Below, one piece after another: positions 7,234 through 14,810 of a DNA stretch of 64,000 bases. Both the position numbers and the translations under genes were made by a program. Positions within the stretch are counted from its first letter, which is position 1. Each line of letters starts with the position of its first letter. Below the pieces are notes generated by a model. That model was not told the origin of the DNA. It did not search any database and saw nothing but the letters and a program-made list of their open reading frames with translations. Origin of the DNA: Edaphobacter lichenicola (lineage in GTDB: Bacteria; Acidobacteriota; Terriglobia; Terriglobales; Acidobacteriaceae); the NCBI RefSeq assembly GCF_025264645.1, contig NZ_CP073696.1:3410001-3474000 (forward strand), read 5' to 3'.

Positions 7234-8988
7234 TCAGGGAGTGGCGTGTGGGTTGACTTGCGAAGCGACATGCGCAGCGATTACGTCAGTGATGGTTTTT
7301 AAGATCGGATTAAAACCGTTGAAATCCGTTGTACCAGCATTCTTCTTGATGACCTGCTCGGCGAATATGGCCTTCCCGTAATGAATGCTCTGATCGAAAG
7401 GCTTGTGCGGCATGAATGTCTTGCCACCGACAACTGTGCCAAGAGTTTGCTGCGAGAAGAAATCCTCGATTACAGATTCGGTCTTACCAGCCGTCAGCGG
7501 AGTTGGCAGCACATAGAGATTGTGCGTTACATGAATATAAGGGGCGGTCCAGGAAGACTGCCGCTTTGTTATGTTGTTGATCACACCGGTCAAGTCTTTC
7601 TTGCCGTCGTCGTTGTCAACAAGGATGATAACGGGCTGCAACAGACCGGGTGCCTTGAACTTCTTAAGATCGCTGCTATAGCGGAGAATGAAATTCTTCA
7701 AGTCGCCAGTCCCGCCGTGTAGCTCGAGAATGCGCCCTGTGCTTGTTTCCGGGTACTTGAATATGCGAACTTTCAGAGACACGGCGTTCTTAGGAGAGAT
7801 CGATGCCAAGCCAGGGTAGCCTGCAGCAAGGTGCTTTATTGCCTCCGATATATATATATTGTCGGTCTTGCCTTCGCAGATGATCACTGGAGTCTGCGCG
7901 CTGTAGAAATATTCAAAAATCAGAAAGCGCCGATATTGGCTTTCCTTCGTCTGGATGCTTGTTTTTGGACTGCTTCCCGCGATGTTGGATTGCTGGCTGA
8001 TGCGTTTGTTGTACAGATCGACCCGGTCGATATGCCCAAGCATTCCGTGAAGCTGTGCCATCGTGCCAGGGCTTTTCTGCGTAGTACCACCCGAAGGTGC
8101 TGGACCGACGCTTTCAAGGTAGAAGGCGCCGGTGGTAAAAAGCCTATGAACCATCGCGCGGACCGCCCGGCGATATTCGCTTTTGATATTCACTTTCTTG
8201 TTTACGACCAGTCCCGTCACGTCCTGACGCGAGTTCCGGTACTGCATGCGCGTCTTCGCGGCGTTGATCGTAAAGCCGGAGTTCGCTACGAGTTTACTGA
8301 TTTCATTCGCGGCGCTCCAACTATGATTCACACCGATATTCCCGACCGCGATTGACGATGGAAATGTCGGAAGATTAGTTGAAAATGTTAGGTCGTCAGC
8401 GTACCTGGTATAAGTGCAGCCGGCTTTCTGTGCAAGTTGAAGGAGCCTGATGTCCAGAATATGGGCGATGAGGTTCGAGAGGACCGGCGAGCAGGGGCTT
8501 CCTTGCGGGAGCGCGTTGTCATTGCAAGCAATCTGCGCGAGGACGGTGGCCACCTTCGGGTGGAGGGAGAAATGCTTGTTAACGATGAAAAATCCCCGAA
8601 CTCGCCCAAAGTTGATACTGCCAAAGAAGTCGGCAAGATCAAGATTGAAAACCCAACGTCTGCCTCGGTGTCGACAAGCGTTGCTCACTATGGATCGGTC
8701 GCGCTTGAATCCGTGCGCGATTTGATCCTTCCAGCCATTCGTCGCGTTCAGTTCAGCAGTACAGTCCTGAAGGAGATCTGAAAGATTTCTTTGCAGCAAT
8801 TTGAGGTCATCCGTGGGTGCCTGGATCACTCTTGTGCCGCCGGAGGCCTTCTGCAGCACAAAAGTGCGGTATTTAGCGGCCGGAATCTTGCGGTAAAGAA
8901 TATAGGCTAGCGCTTTTGGCTTGAAATTCAGCAAGGCCGCTACATCATGCAGGGTGCTCGCGTTCTTGAGAGATTGCAGCCTGGACAT
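7234..8988 (-). CDS. Retron reverse transcriptase fused to a Toprim domain
   Basis: 584 residues. RT domain (about 35-290): retron-specific NAxxH as N103-A-C-R-H107, catalytic Asp in NLDLADFF (117-120), ALPQGSPCSPVLSN (159-172), catalytic YADD at 196-199 and the retron VTG motif at 257-259. The C-terminal part (about 365-584) is a Toprim domain: VIICEGKTD (Glu372) and VIILVDNDD (Asp458-461). Known counterpart: the Ec67 (Eco2) retron RT, of nearly the same length and also RT-Toprim, an anti-phage system. The RT would make msDNA from the RNA encoded just upstream; the Toprim half is the presumed effector nuclease. The ATG lies 15 nt after the a2 repeat of that RNA. Confidence 0.92.
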   Translation of the reverse strand: MSRLQSLKNASTLHDVAALLNFKPKALAYILYRKIPAAKYRTFVLQKASGGTRVIQAPTDDLKLLQRNLSDLLQDCTAELNATNGWKDQIAHGFKRDRSIVSNACRHRGRRWVFNLDLADFFGSINFGRVRGFFIVNKHFSLHPKVATVLAQIACNDNALPQGSPCSPVLSNLIAHILDIRLLQLAQKAGCTYTRYADDLTFSTNLPTFPSSIAVGNIGVNHSWSAANEISKLVANSGFTINAAKTRMQYRNSRQDVTGLVVNKKVNIKSEYRRAVRAMVHRLFTTGAFYLESVGPAPSGGTTQKSPGTMAQLHGMLGHIDRVDLYNKRISQQSNIAGSSPKTSIQTKESQYRRFLIFEYFYSAQTPVIICEGKTDNIYISEAIKHLAAGYPGLASISPKNAVSLKVRIFKYPETSTGRILELHGGTGDLKNFILRYSSDLKKFKAPGLLQPVIILVDNDDGKKDLTGVINNITKRQSSWTAPYIHVTHNLYVLPTPLTAGKTESVIEDFFSQQTLGTVVGGKTFMPHKPFDQSIHYGKAIFAEQVIKKNAGTTDFNGFNPILKTITDVIAAHVASQVNPHATP

Positions 8989-9003
8989 ATCGTCTTATAG
9001 GGT

Positions 9004-9130
9004 GCCTACAGACACTCTTACGCGATAGCACATGACGATCTCAATCTGATAGCCATGAGCGACTTGTCAGCAACGATTCTAACGTTGATTTCACTTGCCA
9101 CGAAACGCGGCAGAAGATCTGACTGTAGGC
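9004..9130 (-). ncRNA. Candidate retron msr-msd RNA
   Basis: The 127-nt stretch directly upstream of the RT gene, same strand. Its ends are a perfect 8-bp inverted repeat: GCCTACAG (9130-9123, a1) and CTGTAGGC (9011-9004, a2), extendable with one mismatch. After a1 comes an AGATC segment, then two hairpins suited to an msr: TGCCGCG-TTT-CGTGGCA (7 bp, one G-T pair) and CAACG-TTAGAAT-CGTTG. The following msd part (about 60 nt) has only modest self-complementarity that I can see by eye. Position, a1/a2 and hairpin order match the retron plan; boundaries and the branching G are inference. Confidence 0.72.
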
Positions 9131-9173
9131 GAAATCAGGCTAACACAGTGTTTTGAGCCACCGGACATCGAGA

Positions 9174-10115
9174 CTATCTAAAGGTGTTGTAAGCGTGGTA
9201 CTCGAAGTTCTCAGTAAGCGGCCTAAAAGACGGCATGGCTGGCTCCCGGATCGGCTGCCCATGCAGCCTGTAGTATTCCTTTCCGTTCTGAAACTCCTCG
9301 CGAATACGCGAGCTCACCAAAATTGTTCGATCTGCGGGGTCGATGGTGATATAGCCATCGTCAAAGAGCCGGTGCAGATCGCTTCTCATTAGAATGCCGT
9401 TCGAGACCTCATGACGGTGCAGAACCGAATAGGGCTTGATGTGCGCAGCATCTAGGACCGGAAGGGTGCGCTCGCCTGTGAGGGCGCACCGGCGCTCGTA
9501 CGCATCCGTAACGACTATGCGGAATGATCCCTGACCCAGCCGGGGTAAAACAATTTGCGGCTTGCCGCAACCGTGGGATTCGATGGCGGCGAGCGTGGCG
9601 GTCTCCTCTATTAGCATCGCCGCGGGCTGCAACCTAAGCCTCTCTTCGACGGCGGCCCAAAGATCGCGTCCAGCCCCGTATTCAGCGTCGTATCCCTTCC
9701 CTTGGACTGTGTTCAGCTTGAAATCTGGCGGGGAAGGAATCCACAAGTTTACCGGCCAGAAGAAGGGTTCTGCCAGCATGATACAGCCGATTGTCGGGTT
9801 TTCGGCGGGAAGGATTGGCGCCCTCCGGTAATAGGCAATCCGCTGCCGCATCTCCGTCATAGAAGCCACGCCGTTCCCGACTCCGAACGCGTCCCACGCT
9901 ATATTCACCGAGAGCTGCTGGAATTTTGTGAAGAAGCCGCCACCAACTATGAAGTTGTCAGGGGCATGCAGTTTGAAAAGCAGCAGCTCGCCGGGATTGA
10001 GTGCCTTGAACGTGGCAATGGGTGACGGTCGCCAGAAATTAACCTCATCCACGTTTGCCCGGGAGGCGTGAAGTTGGAACCAGCTCTTATCAGTGACCCC
10101 GACAAATATCCGCAT
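9174..10115 (-). CDS. HNH endonuclease with N-terminal reader-like domain (COG3440-like)
   Basis: 313 residues. The C-terminal HNH_2-type nuclease is clear: RIVVTDAYERRCALTG (Cys210), LDAAHIKPY (His225), SNGILMRSDLHRLFD (Asn239, His248). The N-terminal about 150 residues (MRIFVGVTDKSWFQL, WRPSPIATFKALNPGELLLFKLHAPDNFIVGGGFF) look like the PUA/EVE/SRA-type reader found in predicted restriction endonucleases that recognise modified DNA. A stand-alone modification-dependent restriction role is the family expectation. It lies upstream of the retron on the same strand, 43 bp before the msr-msd candidate, so it may share transcripts with it. Confidence 0.85.
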   Translation of the reverse strand: MRIFVGVTDKSWFQLHASRANVDEVNFWRPSPIATFKALNPGELLLFKLHAPDNFIVGGGFFTKFQQLSVNIAWDAFGVGNGVASMTEMRQRIAYYRRAPILPAENPTIGCIMLAEPFFWPVNLWIPSPPDFKLNTVQGKGYDAEYGAGRDLWAAVEERLRLQPAAMLIEETATLAAIESHGCGKPQIVLPRLGQGSFRIVVTDAYERRCALTGERTLPVLDAAHIKPYSVLHRHEVSNGILMRSDLHRLFDDGYITIDPADRTILVSSRIREEFQNGKEYYRLHGQPIREPAMPSFRPLTENFEYHAYNTFR

Positions 10116-10350
10116 TGTGCCCGTCGGATCACAGTTTACATTTCATAGAAGCGAACATCGGGAAGTAATTCTTTGTGGGATAGATCCCTGATAGCCCACA
10201 TCCTGGAATACCCCCCAAACCACTATCCAGAGCAGACCGACATCTGCGATGGTCTTCAATTCAACCGCAAACCTCTTCGGCCCCCTGGGCCTTGAGCGGA
10301 AGGAGCTCCTTTTTTGCTAGGAGCCGTTCGACCAGTGCCCTCACCTTCCC
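10116..10350 (-). pseudogene. Decayed 5' copy of the TraK-like gene
   Basis: 10185-10340 is clearly related to the 5' half of the gene at 6424-6939, but carries many substitutions and lacks about 106 bp including the start codon, so it cannot express that protein. The 70 bp before it, upstream of the HNH gene, hold no recognisable element. Confidence 0.65.
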
Positions 10351-10435
10351 TCACTTTGCAGCACAAGGCAGCATTCGGCAGCACTTTCCCGCATCGTCAA
10401 GAGCGGTGAGGGTGAATGAGACTTTGTCTGCCAAG
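10185..10435. repeat. Copy 2 of the duplication flanking the retron/HNH cargo
   Basis: Partner of 6718-7074, in the same orientation. It combines a broken TraK-like 5' region with the intact 3' end of the small gene at 10351-10578. The stretch encoding LADKVSFTLTALDDAGKCC keeps its reading frame in both copies, suggesting it was coding when duplicated. Confidence 0.78.
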
Positions 10436-10578
10436 GTGCGGCTTTGTTGCGGTCGAAGACCGTGCTTTCGGAAGCTCGGAGAGCGGCGGAGGACCGCTGT
10501 GGCTTGAGGCGTCTTCTCAGGTAAGTGCAGTAGTGGAACATAAAGCGCAGACGCACTTTGAGGGTTTTGCTCTTCCAT
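10351..10578 (-). CDS. Small conserved-looking protein of unknown function
   Basis: 75 residues from the ATG at 10578 (the frame can extend to 10686 with a TTG). No domain recognised. Its C-terminal 27 residues are preserved in frame, with mostly conservative changes, in duplication copy 1 (LADRVSFTFTALDDKGKCC there). That is the only evidence that it is or was a gene. It ends just before the decayed TraK-like copy, so the ancestral order was this gene then traK-like. No clear ribosome binding site. Confidence 0.35.
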   Translation of the reverse strand: MEEQNPQSASALYVPLLHLPEKTPQATAVLRRSPSFRKHGLRPQQSRTLADKVSFTLTALDDAGKCCRMLPCAAK

Positions 10579-10817
10579 CTGATTTGTTTTGTGCAAGATA
10601 TCCTGCCGCACATATGTACCTTTAAAAGGCCATTGTGCGTCACGTTCAATTGCACATTTTTCAGTGCAATCTGCCTTTTTAGTCAATTTTCGTCCCTCGC
10701 GCCAAACCTCACCTGATTTATCGCCGAATCACTCCGATGGTTTGGCGGTCGGTGCGCCGTCCGGACCAGACGCCAGAGGGCGCATGTCACGAAGGCTATG
10801 CGTTTCATTCAGATTTA
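10579..10817. other. Intergenic stretch left of the AAA/DUF4143 gene
   Basis: 239 bp of non-coding appearance between the small minus-strand gene and the hairpin at 10818. It must carry the promoter of the divergent AAA/DUF4143 gene, but I see no convincing -35/-10 pair. Confidence 0.35.
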
Positions 10818-10854
10818 CCTCGCATTTCTTCCACGCTGTGGAATAATTGCGAGG
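10818..10854 (+). promoter_or_regulatory. Hairpin overlapping the translation start of the AAA/DUF4143 gene
   Basis: CCTCGCA (10818-10824) pairs with TGCGAGG (10848-10854), and inside it TTCCAC (10829-10834) pairs with GTGGAA (10838-10843) around GCT. This gives 13 bp in two stacked helices separated by a small internal loop. The 3' arm contains the only Shine-Dalgarno-like bases (GAGG), and the ATG begins at 10856. As RNA it would mask the ribosome binding site; as DNA it could be an operator. Confidence 0.55.
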
Positions 10855-10855
10855 T

Positions 10856-12037
10856 ATGATTTATCGCATCGCGACAGCTCGGCTCACTCAACTCTTGGGG
10901 CAATTCCCCGCCGTTGCTTTGCTTGGACCGCGACAAGTTGGAAAAACTACCCTGGCACTCAGCCTCACCAACGAAGCGCAGAATTCACCGCTGTACCTCG
11001 ATCTGGAGCTTCCCTCAGACCGCGCAAAGCTCGCCGACCCGGAGCTCTACCTTTCCGACTATGAGGATCGGCTCGTGATCCTGGACGAGATCCACCGCCT
11101 TCCCGGAATCTTTCAAACTCTGCGTAGCTTGATCGACCGGAGAAAACGAAAAGGAAAGCGGACCGGCCAGTTCCTATTACTCGGATCGGCCTCCATTGAT
11201 CTTTTGCAGCAATCTGCGGAGACGCTTGCGGGCAGAATCGCTTATATGGAGCTAACTCCATTTCTGGAGAGCGAAGTAGTTGGTTCCTCCCCCAATGCTG
11301 CTCTGGCTCTTTGGGTGCGTGGCGGCTTCCCCGACAGCTTTCTCGCGGAAACCGAAGTTCAGAGCTTCGAATGGCGGGCCGCCTTCATCCAGACCTATTT
11401 GGAACGGGACGTTCCGTCGTTAGGTCCACGCGTTCCGGCTGAGACGCTTCACCGCTTTTGGCAAATGCTTGGACACAATCAAGGCCAGATGTTGAACGCG
11501 GCGCAGCTTGCGGCAGGCTTGGGAATAAGCGGCCAGACAGTCGGCAGATATCTCGACATCATGGTTGACCTCCTGCTCGTGCGTCGTTTGCAGCCATGGT
11601 CTTCAAATGTCGGCAAGCGGCTTGTCCGCTCCCCAAAGGTCTATGTGCGGGATAGCGGACTTCTGCATACTCTGCTGGGGATACGCGATCAGGAAACCTT
11701 ATTGGGGCATCCGGTGGTCGGATCGAGCTGGGAGGGAATGATCATCGAGAACATCTTGAGCGCGGTACCGGCCAACACGCAGGCTTGGTTTTACCGCACC
11801 TCAGTTGGGGCCGAGATTGACTTGGTTCTGGAGACCGCGCCAAATGAGCGATGGGCAATCGAGATGAAGCGTTCCCTAAGCGATCCGAAGCCAACCAAGG
11901 GTTTCTACATCGGTTGCGCCGACGTCAAAGCCAACCATCAAATTGTCGTTTACCCAGGCCAGGAAAGCTACAGGCACGACGCAAAAACGGAGATCATGCC
12001 TCTGCAACCCTTACTTAAGCGGTTGTCACAGCTATGA
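10856..12037 (+). CDS. AAA ATPase of the AAA_14/DUF4143 family
   Basis: About 393 residues. The N-terminal AAA_14 domain has Walker A LLGPRQVGKTTLAL (about 22-35), Walker B LVILDEIHRLP and the family's GSAS sensor segment (LLLGSASIDLL). The C-terminal DUF4143 domain ends in a PD-(D/E)XK-like core: GAEIDLVLETAPNERWAIEMKRS. Such proteins are frequent on mobile DNA and in defence clusters; the molecular role is poorly known. Start: the ATG at 10856 is preferred over a TTG nine bases upstream. It is the only plus-strand gene among the neighbouring minus-strand cargo. Confidence 0.88.
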   Translation: MIYRIATARLTQLLGQFPAVALLGPRQVGKTTLALSLTNEAQNSPLYLDLELPSDRAKLADPELYLSDYEDRLVILDEIHRLPGIFQTLRSLIDRRKRKGKRTGQFLLLGSASIDLLQQSAETLAGRIAYMELTPFLESEVVGSSPNAALALWVRGGFPDSFLAETEVQSFEWRAAFIQTYLERDVPSLGPRVPAETLHRFWQMLGHNQGQMLNAAQLAAGLGISGQTVGRYLDIMVDLLLVRRLQPWSSNVGKRLVRSPKVYVRDSGLLHTLLGIRDQETLLGHPVVGSSWEGMIIENILSAVPANTQAWFYRTSVGAEIDLVLETAPNERWAIEMKRSLSDPKPTKGFYIGCADVKANHQIVVYPGQESYRHDAKTEIMPLQPLLKRLSQL

Positions 12038-12096
12038 ACCAGCGCCGTTGAGATTTAGCTGCCTCAGCGCCCGCAGAAACATGGTGGATTCCCTTC

Positions 12097-13254
12097 TTAC
12101 AGCAGACCCATGGAAAATGCGTTCTTCAGGACCGACGGCATGAGAGCCTTGTATTCTGTCAATACTTCGCCCTGCAACTTCTCGGCTTCCCGCAAAGTGG
12201 CCATCACTGCACGCAGACGATATTGAACTGTGCGCGACGGAAGCGGCAGCCTATATGCAAGAAAATCTGTAGGATTCAACCTGCGCCTCCGCACGTTTGT
12301 ACCAGTGCTAGAACCGGACAACTCCGGCCATACCGTCGGAGAACGAAAATGCACATCAAGAACTTCCGGTAAGACTTTTTCCTCAATGACTTCAAACACA
12401 GGAAACTCTGTTGACACAACACATCCGTCGCAGGTCTGGGGTACCACCCCTAGAGCTCCTTCCCACGCCATGAGCTTTGGATACACAAAATCGCCGCTTC
12501 TGATGCGCGTCAACTTCGAGTAGGCAAATTCGTTTCCAGACTTCGCATTGCCGCGAAACACTCCTCTTCCAAAGCAATAGACGCCAGCAAATTGATAGGT
12601 TTGCTCGGGCTCCACGTCCACGTCAGGGGACCTGAGTTTCACGAGATCGCGCATAGGGACCAATTGCGCATCCTTATCGTTCCTAATAATTGATCGGCAC
12701 AGTTCACTGGCTTCACGGAAGCTCTCTTCCCGAAGCTGCTGCGCTTCGGATACCAGGCCGGATAACGATTCGATTCCCTCAACAAGCCGGCCTTGCTCCT
12801 TCAATGAAGGAAGCGGAACCTCCAGCGCGAGAAAATTCTTCTCCTTTAGTCGGTTTCTGCTGGTCGGGGTGCCGCCTGTACTCAGCCCCAAAGCTTGATT
12901 CCACCATGATTCCTGCGAGAAGTAGTAGAACAAGTATTTTGGCAAGACAGTTGAGGAGTTCACGGAAAAACAGGGGAATTCGTTCGAGACATAACAGCCG
13001 TGTGCAGCCTCATCTGCTAACGCAAACGAACCTTTCCAAGCGAAAAGCCTGTTATATACAAGGTCTCCCTTCTCCACACGAAAGAGAGTATTCGCCTGAA
13101 TCTGGCTCCCCTTCTTTTGCTCTTTGATGTACAAGCCCTTTGCATACCATCTGGCACCCAAAATGTCGTAGGTCTGAGTTGGATTCACCGCCTCAGGGCG
13201 GCTGATAATCGTCAATATCTCCCCAAGTTGCACTGGAGTTTTGCGATCACTCAT
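12097..13254 (-). CDS. hsdS: Type I restriction enzyme specificity subunit HsdS
   Basis: 385 residues organised as two similar half-molecules, each a target-recognition domain followed by a long spacer helix. Half one has ARWYAKGLYIKEQKKGSQIQ... YVSNEFPCF... LEVPLPSLKEQGRLVEGIESL. Half two has AGVYCFGRGVFRGNAKSG... VSTEFPVFEV... YRLPLPSRTVQYRLRAVMATL. It sets the DNA sequence recognised by the methylase and nuclease. The start overlaps the hsdM stop by 4 bp (ATGA), the typical translational coupling. Its recognition sequence cannot be read from the protein. Confidence 0.92.
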   Translation of the reverse strand: MSDRKTPVQLGEILTIISRPEAVNPTQTYDILGARWYAKGLYIKEQKKGSQIQANTLFRVEKGDLVYNRLFAWKGSFALADEAAHGCYVSNEFPCFSVNSSTVLPKYLFYYFSQESWWNQALGLSTGGTPTSRNRLKEKNFLALEVPLPSLKEQGRLVEGIESLSGLVSEAQQLREESFREASELCRSIIRNDKDAQLVPMRDLVKLRSPDVDVEPEQTYQFAGVYCFGRGVFRGNAKSGNEFAYSKLTRIRSGDFVYPKLMAWEGALGVVPQTCDGCVVSTEFPVFEVIEEKVLPEVLDVHFRSPTVWPELSGSSTGTNVRRRRLNPTDFLAYRLPLPSRTVQYRLRAVMATLREAEKLQGEVLTEYKALMPSVLKNAFSMGLL

Positions 13255-14801
13255 ACGGCACCTTTCTGCAACAACTGCTGAACGGCGACCATGATTTCAG
13301 CAATCCGGCGCTCTTTGCTGAGAATGCTTTGCACCACTACATCCGGGGTCAGGTGTTCAATATCCTCTTTCGAATTTGGATTCTTTACATCAAGATTGCA
13401 TCCGTTTTCGAGCAATTTGGCCGCTGAGGTCTTCCACGCGCAGAGATTTTCTTTGCGATCATTCCACCAATCCAGACAAGCCGAGAATTCCTCAAACTGC
13501 ATCGGGGCGGTCTTGGTATAGTTTTTTCTCCCGGCTGGTAGAGGCTGCTCGTAATACCAAACGTCGTGCGTCGGACCCGAACGGTCAAAGAAAAGAAGAT
13601 TTGCGGGTATGCCCGTGTAGGGAGCGAATACTCCATTTGGAAGCCGCACTATCGTGTGGAGGTTGAATTCCTTCAGCAATTCTTCCTTGATACGTGCACC
13701 TATTCCATCTCCAAAGAGCACTCCGTTTGGCACGACCATCCCGCACCTGCCGCCCTTGTTCCCCCGCACCGGACGACGGAGTTTCCGCATGATCAGCTGC
13801 AAGAAAAGCAGAGCTGTATCGGCGGTCTGTTTGTCTTCTGGAAAATTTGAAAGGATGCCCCGCTCTTCCTCTCCCCCAAAAGGAGGATTCGTCACGATCA
13901 CGTCCACACGGTCCTTATCGCCGATCTCCCTCAGAGGAAAACGCAAAGCATTGCCGGGGTCTATCTCGGGATACTCCAATCCGTGGAGTAGGAGGTTCAT
14001 TTCGCAAAGGAGATAGGGGAGTGACTTCGCTTCGATCCCGTGCAATGTACCGTGCTGAAGAAGATCGTAGTCTTGGGCACGCTTTGCCTGCGCCTTCAGG
14101 TGATCGAAAGCTTCGACCAGGAAGCCGCCCGTACCGGCCGCCGGGTCTAGAACCGTCTCACCCAATTGCGGATTTACGACCGAGACAATGAATTTAACGA
14201 CGGATCGTGGAGTATAGAACTCACCCGAATCTCCCGCCGCGTCTCGCATCTCGCGAAGCATCGTTTCGTACATATGGCCGAGCGTGTGAATCTCATCCTT
14301 TGAAGTGAAGTGGATGCCATTCACCTTGTTGATCACATCTCGTAACAAGTACCCCGTGAGCATTCGATTCACGGTTCCTTGGAAGACACGAGAGATGACG
14401 TCCCGGCGATCACCGTTGGTGCTCTCAAGTGAACGAAGGTAGGCAAATAGACCGGGACCGCGTGTACCGTCCGGGCGCACAGCTTCATCCTGATTGATAA
14501 AGGACAGTAATTCTGGTCCCGTTATTCCCTCGGCCTTGGCTGCCCAGTCACGCCAACGATACGGCGGTTCGATGCTTGGCTTATAGGGTTTTCTCGCGAG
14601 CTTTGTTTCGGCTTCCCTGACTTGCTCCATGTCATCCAGGAACTTGAGAAACATGATCCAGGTGAGCATCGGCAGGCGGTCAAGATCGCCGTTGAGACCC
14701 TTATCCTTGCGCATGATTGCCCGGCACGACTTGACGATGTTGCCAAGTTGTTGAGCCGTCGATTGCTTTACTTCTTTTTTCGTTCCTTTGGTTCCTGCCA
14801 T
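13251..14801 (-). CDS. hsdM: Type I restriction-modification DNA methyltransferase HsdM
   Basis: 516 residues. The N-terminal HsdM_N helical domain (LGNIVKSCRAIMRKDKGLNGDLDRLPMLTWIMFLKFLDDME) is followed by the N6-adenine methyltransferase domain. SAM-binding motif: LDPAAGTGGFLVEAF (preceded by GEFYTPRSVVKFIV). Catalytic motif IV: VIVTNPPFGGEEE. It methylates host sites and, with HsdR and HsdS, forms the restriction complex. Middle gene of an hsdR-hsdM-hsdS operon, 9 bp after hsdR. Confidence 0.95.
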   Translation of the reverse strand: MAGTKGTKKEVKQSTAQQLGNIVKSCRAIMRKDKGLNGDLDRLPMLTWIMFLKFLDDMEQVREAETKLARKPYKPSIEPPYRWRDWAAKAEGITGPELLSFINQDEAVRPDGTRGPGLFAYLRSLESTNGDRRDVISRVFQGTVNRMLTGYLLRDVINKVNGIHFTSKDEIHTLGHMYETMLREMRDAAGDSGEFYTPRSVVKFIVSVVNPQLGETVLDPAAGTGGFLVEAFDHLKAQAKRAQDYDLLQHGTLHGIEAKSLPYLLCEMNLLLHGLEYPEIDPGNALRFPLREIGDKDRVDVIVTNPPFGGEEERGILSNFPEDKQTADTALLFLQLIMRKLRRPVRGNKGGRCGMVVPNGVLFGDGIGARIKEELLKEFNLHTIVRLPNGVFAPYTGIPANLLFFDRSGPTHDVWYYEQPLPAGRKNYTKTAPMQFEEFSACLDWWNDRKENLCAWKTSAAKLLENGCNLDVKNPNSKEDIEHLTPDVVVQSILSKERRIAEIMVAVQQLLQKGAV

Positions 14802-14810
14802 GAATTTGCC

